Part shown: positions 34,200 to 45,950 of the stretch, piece after piece | Numbering within the stretch: position 1 is the stretch's first letter | How the letters are laid out: each line of letters begins with the position of its first letter | Assembly: GCA_005406025.1 (NCBI GenBank) | Contig: BGZK01000011.1 | Coordinates: 558,001 to 622,000 of the forward strand | DNA length: 64,000 nt | Reading direction: 5' to 3' | DNA from: Eumeta japonica | Lineage: Eukaryota; Arthropoda; Insecta; Lepidoptera; Psychidae | Position numbers and translations under genes: made by a program | The notes under the pieces: model-generated | What the model was told of the DNA's origin: nothing | Seen by the model: only the letters and a program-made list of their open reading frames with translations | Database searches by the model: none

Positions 34200-34930
34200 C
34201 AAAGGTCCTATCCTATCCTAAAAGGTACATCAGGCCCTATCGCTCAGCGCGAGCGCAAATTAACGCCTTTCTTTAAACTGAAACAATACGCCTGACTGCA
34301 AGGTCGTTAAATAATGGAGCGCTTCATCAGCTTGCTCAGCAGGAACAAAGGAGAACCTCTATTTTCTAAATTTCTCTTTTTCATTTGCTTTCAATACCTA
34401 ATCAATAATTCAATTAGTTAATTCGCGCTCTAACCGGTCGCCCGCGAGAGCTCCGTCATCAAAGCGGGCCTCTTTAAAATTTAATGACGATATTCAGAAA
34501 ACACAATCAATTACAAAGTTAAGTAAGAAAAAGTCGCCTCCGTTTCCCCGAATCAGTTACTTTTACAGTTGAATTTATTCGGCCGAAACCGAAATTATTT
34601 TCCTCGAAGAAAGTTAATTGGGTATTTTACGACCACTATCAAAGTAAGAACGGGGCTGTGGCGGCTTGTATTAGCGGGCTTAAGTTTTAGAATACTTCAT
34701 CAAGTTTCGTATTTAACTATGAGATAACACGCAAAGCGTAGGCAATTTGTCTCAATTAACTAACCCCCGGTTCGCTGCACAGATTCACGGGGCCATTGCG
34801 GCCGCGGCGGGCGGGGCCGGGGTGAGAGTGACCTCGTGACGTCACCGGGTCGCTGTTCCCACTATCACCCTGGAGATAATTGATGAAATCATATATCGTA
34901 AGGGTAATGAATGGAAATTGTTCTTCGTGT
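34200..34930. promoter_or_regulatory. Largest regulatory-type island, TAAT-rich
   Basis: About 730 bp of unique-looking sequence with many homeodomain cores: CAAATTAACG, CCTAATCAATAATTCAATTA followed by GTTAATTCGCG, TTTAATGACG and TCTCAATTAACT. It also has a GC core at 34795-34830 and TGACGTCA (34837-34844), a perfect CRE. The 72-codon minus frame across the GC core is incidental. The enhancer role is inferred from composition and motif density only. Confidence 0.42.
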
Positions 34931-35127
34931 CTCGGTTTAACAAAAAACGCCAATTCTATTTTATTGCATTTCAAATATTAATTGTTGTCTTTTTCTTAGA
35001 TTATTTAGTTCACGAATACATTGCTTGATTGTACATACCAGACTAAAGTCTTTCGTTCAATTTTAATTTCATTTTTAAAATTAAGTATTTGGCATGAATA
35101 TCATGATGTTTCCCCACTGGTCTCGGT

Positions 35128-36150
35128 AATAAGTTGAAAATGGTGAAAAATAGAGATACTGGTCCTAAAAATACGTTGCAATAGCTCATTCGATCCGGAA
35201 TAATGTTTAGAAAAATGTATCTAAAGCGTCTATTAGCACATAAAAAAAATGCAATAGATAAAGAAAAAAAAAGGATATTCTCTTTTTCGCCGATATCTCG
35301 TAAACTATTAGTATTTAAGAAATTTTAAAATAAAAATCTTTAAAGACGAGGAAATTTCCTACAAAAAATCCTCTAACTCTCGCAACTCTACCTTAATTAT
35401 TTATAATTTTAATTTAATGTTAAAATAAGCCTCCGCGCGGCATGTCAAGATAGCGCGCGTGGCGTCAACATCGAGTACGTCACACTAAATATTTTTTTAA
35501 TGTATTAAATACTAATTTAAAATTTGAATAAATTATCGTGTATTTAAGATATTTCAAAAAAATTATTCACGTTGAAAATTTACCTTGAAGTCAATATTAT
35601 AATAAGTTAGATACTTATTAACAAAATTTTCCATCGTTCATTGTACATGTTTTTTTAAGAAATGAAGTTTCTTATATATATGCTTAACAAGATCACGCCA
35701 TAGAAGTTTTAAAAATTTCAATACTTTCCTTATAATAAATTTTCAACTTAAACAAAAACTTAAAAATCAAAATTGATTAAGTTAAAAATTTATTATAAAC
35801 AAAGTATTCATTTTTTTTTAACTTTTATGGAGTGATCTTGTTAAGTATGTATATAAAAAGAGCTCCACAAAGCGAAATAAAATTATTTCCATTATTGAAA
35901 CATTTTTTTAATGTACAATTAAGACGAAGGTTGGAGAAAATTTTGTTAATTAACAGTTGTCTAACGTGTTATATCGACGAAAAACTATATACCATTTTTT
36001 CATCTTTAACTGTTTATAACTTTGCAATTTTTTGTGCTAATGAACGCTTTCGTTGTATTTTTCTAGACATTATTTCGGATCTAATGAGCTATCGCACGTA
36101 TTTTTAGGACCAATATCTCTCTCTATTTTTCACCATTTTCAATTTGTTAC
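35128..36150. mobile_element. 1-kb fold-back element with interrupted left arm
   Basis: The outer arms pair (35128-35345 with about 36150-35945): TTGAAAATGGTGAAAAATAG, TGGTCCTAAAAATACGT and TAGCTCATT(C/A)GATCCG(G)AATAATGT. The inner arms pair around 35765: CTTAACAAGATCAC(G/T)CCAT with its complement, and ATAATAAATTTT(C)AACTTA with TAAGTT-AAAATTTATTAT. The left arm carries about 280 extra bases (35345-35625) with a CpG patch (CCTCCGCGCGGCATG) not seen on the right. The 91-codon plus frame (35832-36107) is repeat DNA. Confidence 0.8.
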
Positions 36151-36777
36151 CTAGATTAATTATTAGCAGTGCAGTGCGCTGTAATCATTTTTGCTTCTTT
36201 GCAATACTTATCCATAACATGTATTGATCTTTTATTTGAAGGCAATCCATTTCTTCAACCTAACACATTTTATTAATATTTCGGTACATACAAAAACGTA
36301 ACATATAATGTATTATTTGTTGTATTGTGGATTACAACTTCCACTGGTAAGCTGTTGTTGGTTGTTTGCAATTTCCTAGGCGTTTATTACTTTGTGTATT
36401 ATTTCCACGCATTTGAATTTTATTTTCTTATTTTATTCTTTCGAAGTGCGAGACAATCCTTCTCGATGACTAAAGCTTACTGGAGTAATGGTCACATTCA
36501 GCGGCGGATGCCCATTACCCAGCCACTCCGATTTCATATAATCGACGTTGACACCAAGTCCCAATTGCTTGCTCACCCCTAAGACCATTTTCAATCAAAT
36601 AATTCACAGATAGCGTTCAAGCGAGCTGTTTAAAAGAAATATCTCGTCGAATTCATGTCAGTTAGAACGAATTCTTAGGTCCATAAAAAAAAAATACGAA
36701 AATATATTTCGAGTTTATAGAAACGCAGTGTAAGTCATTTCTTTTGATGAGATTATGCGCTTGAAAATGATAATATA
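36151..36777. other. Spacer, nothing recognised
   Basis: The 85-codon frame at 36325-36582 has no motif. Confidence 0.4.
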
Positions 36778-37105
36778 AAAGACGTCCGAAACAAAAGTTT
36801 TTTTTTGTTTCGGACGTCTTTAGTTCGACTAACGCGTTTCCTATAAGTATAAAAAAAAAAGTAAATATAAAAGTCATTGTAATAAAGATGAGTTTCGGTT
36901 CACATGAATTGTCATAGACATGTGCCGTTGTTTGAAGGCACGCTTGATAGTTCGTTAAAAATATAATGGGAAAACACAGTATATCGTATGCTATTAAATT
37001 TTAACCCTCATCTAACTGTCCTAAAATATTCAATTAAGATTTTGTTATAACCTAATATACAGTTCACTACATGTGTTATCATGTTTTGTTCACATCTTAA
37101 TATAA
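36778..37105 (-). repeat. Family B interspersed repeat, copy 2
   Basis: Reverse-orientation copy of 5876-6206. It runs from GTCTTTAGTTCGACTAACGC at the left, through CCCTCATCTAACTG, to ATGTTTTGTTCACATCTTAA at the right. The left end carries a perfect 19-bp hairpin (36778-36796 with 36803-36821, AAAGACGTCCGAAACAAAA arms). The hairpin is at the opposite end of the element from that in copy 1. Confidence 0.78.
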
Positions 37106-38456
37106 AGACAATAATATATGGTCAATATCATGAGTTTTATTATCGAACATGGTTATAATTGATCTTATGAATTGAATTAGGTGTGATATTCGTGTACTTT
37201 GATTTAGATGATTAGATGAAATATCGATGATTTATTTGGTTAGGAATAAGTTGATGATAAATTTATTTATAATTAATTAGGTAACATATTAATTATCGCT
37301 TTATTTGACTGTTTAGATATAAAAGTTGATTTATTTGATTGATTAATTGATATTCATTGGTAGGAGATTTGATTTTATTTGAATATTTTATTTAAACTGA
37401 TTATTTCAATTCATGACGTGAGTTGGGATACTATTGTTTATACATTTATTTTGTAAGTTTAAATTAAGTTGCATGTATATGTGTCCTTGCATGAACGAAA
37501 CAACAAATGGTAATGTGCGCACTTTTTGCGTCAGTGTTTCTTGGCAAAAAAAATAGAGAAAGTGGCATTTGTCTTTACGAAAACAATTGAAGGGAAGACA
37601 ATAAAGCCGGGCGATGTTATGATGCGCGAACGCCGGGCGCGGAAGGATAGGAGTCGATATTTTAACCACGGGGGGGGGGGGAGGTTGAGTTTTGGAATCG
37701 GTGCGAGCGGGCTTCTAAGTGAAGAAGCATTCTACAGCCCAGCGAAGAGGTCACGAACGGTGGCCCAACAAGAAAGCGACCACTATTAATATTTGTTCTT
37801 GTACTGTTCTTCCTGTGTGCAGATTTCCTAATAAATAGTTATCTTTCAGGCACCAGTACACAAAAATCAAACATTGTAATAAAGTCACATAATAAATAAT
37901 TTTCTAAAATAAGTACGGTTTAAATATAGGAAATCTTTCACAACACGATAATGATAGTTATTTTTAAGTGCTTAACTAAAATATTTTACTTCTTACATTT
38001 AATTTAATTTTATTTCCTTTCTTTAATTTAATTTAATTTTATATTATTTTATTTCACTGTGCATAGTGCAAAATGTGCTATTTGCCTATCGCATTTTAAT
38101 TTTAAAGTGTAATTTACTTGAAATGTATTTATTTGAAGAAATTTATTAATTAGCCTTTTAATACGTGTATGAACGAATCAGAGTGCTCTAGCGCACTTAG
38201 GGAATTCGATCGTAAGGTTGATTGATTTTATTCAATATTATTTGTCTCATTTGAGACCTAAGTCAATACCAACCGATACTTTGATGATATAATATTTGAC
38301 TTGACTATAGTATAGATAGTCTCATACTGAACATCTACATAGAAAACGCTAGTGCCAAAGACGTTTATTCTGAGGTTGCGACGCTTGAGAAGTATCAAGT
38401 ATACGATTTTATTTTATAGAGACATTTTCAATGTGACCAAAACTCTAGTAAACCCA
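37106..38456. other. Spacer: TGATT-rich tract, then unclassified
   Basis: 37110-37390 is dominated by TTGAT/GATTTATTTG words, probably a decayed simple repeat. 37520-37790 is GC-elevated with an 87-codon frame (37526-37789) and a run of 12 G at 37670-37681. 37960-38060 has TTTAATTTAATTTTATTTC-like repeats. No gene is recognised. Confidence 0.4.
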
Positions 38457-38489
38457 GAAAATTAACTTATAATTGACCTAGGGCATACA

Positions 38490-38585
<96 letters not shown>

Positions 38586-38622
38586 TTAGGTCAATTATAA
38601 AAAGAGCAAATAAGTTAATTTT
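38457..38622. repeat. Inverted repeat with (CATA)n(TA)n loop
   Basis: Arms TTATAATTGACCTAGGGCATA (38467-38487) and 38580-38600 pair at 20 of 21 positions. Pairing resumes with AAAATTAACTTA beyond an 11-base insert on the right. The whole loop is (CATA)n followed by about 60 bases of (TA)n. Confidence 0.9.
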
Positions 38623-39530
38623 ATATATTTAATTTATATTATATTATATAATAATAAATATTTAATTGTCTTGTTTAACTTGGCCGTGAAAATGTGTCGC
38701 CTGAATCCCAGAGTCAAAAAAAAAACAGAGTTATACTGCGGTCGCTCTAAATACCTACAGTCGCTACGAAACGAAACATCAGCCCGTGGACTTTCGCGAC
38801 CGATCGAACTAAATATGATTTCAACATTGAATCGTTCCACAAACCATGTTTTATTCAAATTTCTCAATCAATCACAGAGTTATTTATAATTATTCCATGT
38901 AAGCTGTACATTTTTTTTTCCGGTTAAAAATAGCTTACTTAGATTGGGGCCTTAAACAATCTCTATTCAAGAAATCACATCAATTTGTTGTTCCGTTAAC
39001 ATGAAATAAGGACAAAACAACAAAAATATTTCTTTCACAATTGTAAAATTAGTTATTGTGATACTTTATGGATGGGTATGTCAATTTTTTTAATCTATTC
39101 GCTTAGAAGTTTTCACGGATAAACCAATTTATCGATATAAATAAAACTAATCTCAATATGTAGATTGCTTAGCGGCTAAAAATGAACATAGAATATTTTT
39201 CATTTTTAATATTTCTTTTGAAGAAATAAACTATTTTTATCATAATATCTTGTCAATTGCTTTTCCATTTAAAAATCATAATTAACTTCGTGCTATATAA
39301 AACCTTATTAACACTTGAATAATTCAAACTCATCGCTTATTATATTCACCATAAATGATTAACATTAATTTAGATTTAGATGAGAAAAACTGGTTTATAG
39401 AAAAATGCGGCTCATCCATCTAGATACAACAATGAATACAGTGCCCTGAATGAAAATCAATATATCACTACAAATATAACACTTCTGGCAATGACATCCC
39501 AATTTTTTTATAATTCTTAATAATGATAAG
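38623..39530. other. AT-rich spacer, nothing recognised
   Basis: Frames at 38634-38889 on both strands overlap each other. A small CpG-containing patch lies around 38735-38810. Confidence 0.4.
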
Positions 39531-39690
39531 AAGCTGTGGTGATCCGGCGGTGAGCAAAATCAATTTCGAACCGGAAGCTATTAGGTTCGAATCCTGATAA
39601 AAGGTCAATTTAATAATGAGTTCTTAACTTATGCCAAAACGAAGAACTCGTTCCATGGCTCTTAGAGCAAGTTAACACGTCGGTTCCTAA
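39531..39690 (+). repeat. tRNA-derived SINE head (decayed)
   Basis: GGTTCGAATCC (39584-39594) is a perfect RNA polymerase III B box. About 40 bases upstream, TGGTGATCCGGCGG is an A-box-like block. The region does not fold into a clean tRNA and lacks a proper acceptor stem, so a SINE head is more likely than a tRNA gene. Downstream sequence leads into the hairpin at 39692. Confidence 0.5.
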
Positions 39691-39691
39691 G

Positions 39692-39843
39692 GCCCAATGC
39701 ACTAGACCTAACTCTTTAGTTCACTTACTACAATATTTCATTATTAATGTGTATATACATATATATATACTGTATATGTACATACATAAAACTAATTAAA
39801 TGTAGTAAGCGAATTAAAGAGTTAGGCCTAGTGCGGGTTGGGC
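39692..39843. repeat. Inverted repeat with AT-microsatellite loop
   Basis: The left arm CACTAGACCTAACTCTTTAG then TTCACTTACTACA pairs with the right arm TGTAGTAAGCGAATTAAAGA then GTTAGGCCTAGTG. The loop is ATATAC/TATGTA simple sequence (about 39751-39787). Pairing extends outward through GCCCAA and TTGGGC. Confidence 0.88.
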
Positions 39844-39958
39844 ATATAATTTATATATATTTCAGTTAAGGTTAAATATATAGATAGATAGTACATAAAG
39901 ATAAAAGTTTATTTTTTTTATTATATTATGCTACGTGAGTTATAATAAGTGTCCGCAG

Positions 39959-40146
39959 CGGGAAACCCGTGGAGCACCTGCTGCGGCGGGCGCGCCTTAC
40001 CCGACGATTTCGCTTCCCGTTCGGTCGGATGCATCTAAGTTATATATTTGCACATTTTTTTTGCACTACTCACATCAATGTATGTGAGACCCCATCTTAC
40101 ATTTTTATGCAAATATTCCGTACCTTTTCCTGCAAATGGCGAAACG
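39959..40146 (+). other. Exon-like open segment (unproven)
   Basis: A pyrimidine-rich stretch and CGCAG precede 39959, and AACG|GTAAGA follows 40146. The frame stays open between, beginning GKPVEHLLRRARLTRRFRF with a GC-rich 5-prime half. The 3-prime half is AT-rich with many Phe and Ile codons, which is unlike a typical exon. I recognise no domain. The alternative is a CpG-rich regulatory block. Confidence 0.15.
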
Positions 40147-40679
40147 GTAAGAATTAGAGTACGTGTCGCGCTTTTTTTTAAATCCAAGTAGGTCGGGACT
40201 TATTTACAAATTCAAGTTCTGATAGCGAGTTAAAAATAACGTCAAATTCATTGATTGAGAATGAACACTCGCGCCGTTGAAATTCGTTATATAAATGCAC
40301 CTAAAGTTGAACATAACACATTTCTTTATGGTTTCTTTACAATCGTAGTAATATACAATGGCACGAATTAAACTATTTATCTAGTTAAAAAAACGTGTAT
40401 ATAAAAAAAGGTCAGACATTGACCCGGGGTGTCGTCATCAATTAGAACGTTCTTTCGAACATTGCTGATGGACAGGTTAGGTTTGTACGATATAAGAACA
40501 ATGACAATTTTATCCGTTGACAAATCTGAAATAAAATTGTTATTGTTTTGAAATAGGATTATCTAAATAAACTAAATAAATATTTTAATACAATATTTTA
40601 TATGGTGAGTTTAAAAAGTGTGAATATAAAGAGTTTAAATTTGATAGTTCAGTAAGTAAAAGAATAGCTTAAATAAAGG
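40147..40679. other. Spacer, partly island-like
   Basis: 40410-40510 (GACCCGGGGTGTCGTCATCA) has balanced composition and could be regulatory. The rest is AT-rich. Confidence 0.35.
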
Positions 40680-40722
40680 GAGGATTGAAGGAGTATATGC
40701 CCTACAGTGGCGTAACAAAACC
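40680..40722 (+). repeat. Non-LTR 3-prime terminus relic
   Basis: GGAGTATATGCCCTACAGTG GCGTAAC resembles the LINE terminus seen at 46535-46590 and 58515-58560. Confidence 0.4.
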
Positions 40723-40742
40723 CCGATACAAGTAAAAGTAAG

Positions 40743-40870
40743 GGGCCGTCCATATATTACGTAACGCCGTTTAACGGTCGTTTTAGATCCCCTCCTTCTC
40801 CATCGTAACATTTAGTAACGCAATCCTAAACCTCTGCCCGCCCTTTAGTGACGTAATCCTTCTTTTTATT
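40743..40870 (+). repeat. GGGGCCGTCCAT-type dispersed repeat fragment
   Basis: It begins GGGGCCGTCCATATATTACG TAACG. ATTTAGTAACGCAATCC and TTTAGTGACGTAATCC follow as internal near-repeats. I associate this opening motif with a widespread insect repeat. No second copy is present here. Confidence 0.45.
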
Positions 40871-43439
40871 ATTTTATTTTCGGAGTTTTTCTTTCCTTTA
40901 AAAGTATTTATTATAAAAACAAAAAAAAAATGCGAATTGAATATGGATTATACTTTGTTTATCAAACAAATTAAATAATCACATTTGCGTTATAAATTAC
41001 ATACAATTATGTAGCTGGCACCCGTTCCACATAAAAAAAAAATTTATATGTATGTGTACAGAAAAAATACATACATACAAAGCATGCTAGATACTCATGA
41101 AAAATTAAAAGATTAGTCGATAATATTGCAGAGCAAATCCTTAACATAGTTTTAAAAATGAAAGAGTTTGTTCTTTGTGGAGCAGAAAATAGCTTAATTG
41201 ACCTAGAAGTGTGTAACTTTATTAATGAGGTTTTTAAATCAAAGATTTTTTTTCTCACATGTAAATAAAGTATACAAGCATATTTTTATTATTATTCATT
41301 TATTTACATTTCTTGTATATCTAATGGTTGCCTTTCATGGTTATGACGATATCTCTCAACTTTCAGCGAGTCACAAGAACTAAAAAGGGTCAGTCCCGAT
41401 ACACCGAAAAGAGCATAAATAATTAAATATATGAAAGGACTTCTAATCTCGGTTATGAGTGAGGGTAGTCTAGAGCCAGCCGGTATTTGTGCAAGTTTTA
41501 CCCGCAAGTTGAAGTCGTAATAAGTAATAGACGATGTAATGCGTCAATAAATTATATGGGAGAGGGTAGAACCTCTTAATTTTATTTCTTTCTTCTTCAT
41601 TTGGTGAAGAAAATTTCACACTACTCTTTCTCTCTTTCGTTACTTCACTTCCTTCACCACCTTAAAGCGAATTTAAGTAAACAATGTCAATATTTTTTTT
41701 AAAGTGACCATAATAGCATATTTATTTGAAATTGATGATTCTGATAATTGTAATCCCTTCAAGGATCTTTTGAATTTTCCTTTTAGATTTCTTTTTTAGG
41801 GCTTGCAATCATGATTTTCCTCTAGGGCTCTCGGGAAATTGTCATTGCGAGAATGGACATTCCTGTTTGATACATCTTACTTTGATCTTTGATGGCGCTT
41901 TGTGTTATTTTCCAAACTATTGATCTGATTCAAACCTTTGAAGGAACCCATGGTTCAGTTGGCAAGGGTTATACTAAAACCCTTATTTTCAAAATTTCGG
42001 ACTTTTTTGCTTTCCATTTTTAGAACAAAGTTCCTTAAGGCAGCTTACAGTAGGAATAAAGAAAAATAAAGAAAAAGCCGTATGCATCTCCATGCAACTT
42101 TTTCTCTCTCTTTCTCGCTTGAAATTTATTATTCTCTTTAATATACTATATAATGCACTGTTTTAAATCTAAGTTTTAATAAATGAATATTTTTTTTAAA
42201 CTACAAGGTAAAACTTTTCAGTTTTATTCCTTACTTTTTATTACATATATTGAAAAAAAAAACTTCGTCTTTAACGGAGGTTCCTCGACCATACATTTAC
42301 TTTTTTGTATTTTCGCCTGAAAACAAACATGTGGTCATCCATCTAATTATATCTCACAAAGACTGTATTAAGGATTTTTAAGGCTTCTATTTCTTGATTT
42401 AAAAGTTAAGAAGCGCAGATTATGTTCGTCCTGTCTGCTTAGGTTCCAAATTGATACCTTTTTATAATCATTTACCGATACGGTTTCATTCTTTTGGAGA
42501 TTTAAAATTTACAGTATTTTCACTCTTTCATGTCAAAAAAAGTTGCTTTCATATACTCTCCCGATTATTTTTGCACCTATTCTAAAAACATATTGGGTGC
42601 GTCTTGGTGTAACTTTATCACAATATTGGTCTTTTCAAAAAGACCATTGTACAGAACACTGTAGTGCCTCTCTCATTTTTTATGATATTCCTGCGATGTA
42701 CACTGGACAAGACTTTGATAGTCTCTATTCCGCCAAATTCTGAAATCTGAACTTTTAACTTCATTCAATTTTTCAGTGAATGTTAGTATGAACCTCTTTG
42801 TCTGTTTTTTCTGATCTGCTTCTTGAAAATTCTAAAAAACTTCTATATTATTTTCAATCGTTGATATCTGTGCACTCTATACATCTGCAACAAAAAGAAT
42901 TGACATTTCTCCTCGTACTTTTTTTTCCGGATGTCCGGTAGTCCTGTGTTAGCACTCTTAATATTATTGTAAGCAATCTTGCAAAATTTTATCTCCATAA
43001 AGTTTACCAGAACCAGTCTTTTTGCTCTTAATATATTTTTGTTGACCTTCAGATGTTTCTGACCGACGACTTTAATATTTTAGTCAGATAGTTCCCCCTT
43101 CTGTGAAGCTATTCTCAGGTTGGTTCAATACAGTTAGTTAGTACTTTATATTCATTTTTCATTATTTTCATCTTTCATCATTTCTATTTTTCATCATATC
43201 CACCTATCTATCTACTGATGGTAAGTTGGTATATTTTCTTCAACCTGCATACATTTCTTCTATCAATTATTTGTGTAATAATATTGTATGATCAGATCTT
43301 TTGACCAACTGCCCGATTTTGCATTACAGAAGTAAAATCAATGTCAACTTGATGTGGAGAACATATAATATACGTATTACAAAGTAAAGTGGCATAAGTT
43401 CGCGATAGCGAAATCATAACAACAACGTGTTCTTTCTTT
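40871..43439. other. Long AT-rich spacer, nothing recognised
   Basis: Pyrimidine-rich patches (41620-41650, 42100-42120) and TTTCATCATTT words (43150-43200). The frames at 41007-41258, 41304-41507 and 42543-42743 show no motif. It may be old element debris. Confidence 0.4.
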
Positions 43440-44327
43440 TGTGAATTTTGACGTATTTGTAACATTCGTTCAAATGTTCACCGAGATCCTCAAAATACCA
43501 AATCAAGCCATTTTAACTATCATATGGAATGAGCTTTGCGTACATTACACCAAACTAAATGCCTTTCGTCGTACTGTGCTGAGATCAAATCTGTTTCGCA
43601 TATTTGATAGAAAGCTAGTAATTTGTGACGTACCCATGCGAGAACGGAATGACCGAGTGGGAATAAGAATGAGATATCTAATACGAAAAGGGCGTTTCTT
43701 GCTGATTTTGAATCGCCATGATTCAAGTTAGGATGAATGGACAGCAGTAGCTCTACAAAGGTGCGAACTTGACCATATTTTGAGGTTCCATGATGAGATG
43801 GTTACTTCGTGATAACTTTTGCTCTGAGCAACAAGTTATTTTTCATTATTTTTGGTTCCATGTTCACTGATTATCAGATTGTGTTGCCCACAAGAACCAA
43901 GCAGTATACGGACAGGAGCACATTCTGCAGCATATTTCTAAATCAAGAGTAGTTTAAATTGGAGTAAAATACACTATATCCGACTATAAATTTACTTATA
44001 CCATGTCTTTCATTAGAACCAATGAGCACATTAAAGTCTCAAATTCTGAGACTGTGCCCGAACTAAAGAAAAGTATTCCAAAAGGAAATACTTTCAAGAA
44101 ATGTATCCCATGTTGAAGAAAAGGAAGTACGAGCCTGAGACTTTTATACTTTCGGAATCGGAGGGTGAGTCGGCGTTAAAGCGCCTAATGGAAACTTTAA
44201 ATGTATTCTGAGTCAACCAGATTGAGATCAATTTGCAAAAAGAAGATACTAAGCAATGTTTTCAAAACTGTTATATCTTCAAAAAAAATTTAAATACGTA
44301 AAAATAAAATAAATAAAACAATAAAAG
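43440..44327. other. Unclassified segment with a 96-codon ORF
   Basis: The frame 43441-43731 (FRRTVLRSNLFRIFDRKLVI, then MRERNDRVGIRMRYLIRKG) is basic, and a minus frame covers the same bases. 44090-44210 has coding-like composition with KRKYEPETFILSESEGES in one frame, but no start and no domain. Both could be debris of an unrecognised transposase. Confidence 0.25.
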
Positions 44328-44815
44328 TTATATATACTACTGATATTATGAATGTGAAAGTTTGTATGTTTTATGTTTGCTATTCAATCAGACGTTAACG
44401 GTTAAACACAATTAACTGAACCTTTGCAGTAATATAGCTTATGTGAGAGAATAGGTTATCATTTATAAAAATACTAATTTTTGATTGCGGCTTCGTTTGC
44501 GTGATCGTAAAAAGAATTTTTGCTTTATGCCGATAGGTTATTGGTAAAAACAATGTTAGAGATTTTAAAGACTTTTGTATCGCAATCATGAGCAGGATCG
44601 AGATCGGGATCAAGATAGTAAGTGAAATCGTTTCATAAGAGAAAAAAATTATACTATTTATGTGCATTTTTGGTGTAAGAATATGAGTCCTTCAAATGTA
44701 GAATTGGAAAGGAGAGCAAGATCGGGATCATGGTTGGTAGCGTTATTAGACGACATAAAAGGTGAAAGAATGCGTTATATGTCCATAGAGGCGGAGCCGC
44801 TGGCAATAGCTAGTA
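44328..44815 (-). repeat. Family C element, near full length
   Basis: On the minus strand the head is CTAGCTATTGCCAGCGGCTC CGCC (44812-44789). The body has GATCCCGATCTTGCTC and GATCCCGATCTCGATCC. The end near 44335 reads AAACTTTCACATTCATAATATC, which matches the usual opposite terminus of this family. The length is about 488 bp. The 90-codon minus frame here is non-coding repeat. Confidence 0.7.
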
Positions 44816-45279
44816 CTATATGTATTATAAGTATAGAGTATAGAGCACCGGTGGGCCCCGTCGGTCAGTGTGCTTCGAGTTCCTTTTTTTGTCGCGTCGC
44901 TCGCTGCGATCGTTTTCGTGTTCTCCATCACCTACTTTACACCCAGCGGAACAGAGCGGTCCACAGAATTACACCTACGTTAGCATTTTGATATCTACGA
45001 TTTAAGGTCAAAGCTACGCCGTCAACCACTGATTTCTATCGGATACTACTAGGCTTAAAACCGCTGTAGTAAGCGAACAAACTCATCCGATTAGAGCGAT
45101 TCTGTAGTGAGTTTGTGTGTAAACTACTAAAGAATGTAACATCAAAGCAGAAACACATGTATATCAAAATCTTATGACCAATAATTTTTTTGGGTTTATT
45201 TATCAAGCAAAAATCGTATAAAACTCTTCCACCTAAATTTATATGTGAGACATTTTGGACGCGTTCTAATATAATTTAT
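44816..45279. other. Spacer with short GC patch
   Basis: 44845-44960 is GC-elevated (CACCGGTGGGCCCCGTCGG). Nothing is recognised. Confidence 0.35.
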
Positions 45280-45950
45280 CAACTGTGACAGACGTACAAA
45301 CATCGTCACGCAACAACATTTACGATTGTATAAGCAAGACACTGTTGTTCAATACTCTGAACTCTCGATTATTTTTAATAACGACAATTTCATCCTTATA
45401 CATCGCCTCATTATTTCTTTTAATTTGTGACCGACTGCATTGAACGTCGTCTGTAAAAACGAAACAGCCCCTCTTAAATTTCATTAGGTATTATTTAAAA
45501 ACCCGTTAGCAATTAATTCCCTCGCAGCGAGACGGGAAACATATAAACGTAACAGTCTTCCAGAATGAGCGACCGTAAAACAGGATAACGGTTATCTGGA
45601 GTCAGGCGCGCTTAACGCGCGGGTCATCGGGCGCGCGGTTGTAACTCCTAAACGTGTTTAATAACGGACAGTTTAAGTCTTCATTTGTAAGCGTTAAATA
45701 AAAAATTACTGCCAACTGTAAAAGCGATTACCGTCTCCGTGAACGTCGAATTTGCTAACGCCCGTTTAGAGAGCATCCGACCGGAAGCTCTGAATACGAA
45801 TAAAGATAAACCGCGACGAAGCATCCGCCGTTGCTTCGTTGAGTTTGGTCGTTCGAAAAGTTCACTGCACTTATTACTAGTAAGTTGATCTATGTTCGTG
45901 TTACGACAGAAAAAAAAACACCATTTCAATGTCATCTATTAGGTACAATA
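45280..45950. promoter_or_regulatory. Regulatory-type island
   Basis: Unique-looking sequence with ATTTCATTAGGTATTATTTA, GCAATTAATTCCC, AAGCGTTAAATAAAAAATTACTG and CGCGCTTAACGCGCG (a perfect 15-base palindrome centred near 45615). An 84-codon minus frame (45681-45935) crosses it without a domain. Confidence 0.38.

Noticed and set aside
39531..39610. tRNA gene suggested by GGTTCGAATCC
   Set aside because: The A box is imperfect, no acceptor-stem pairing is found and the sequence runs on into repeat DNA. SINE head preferred.
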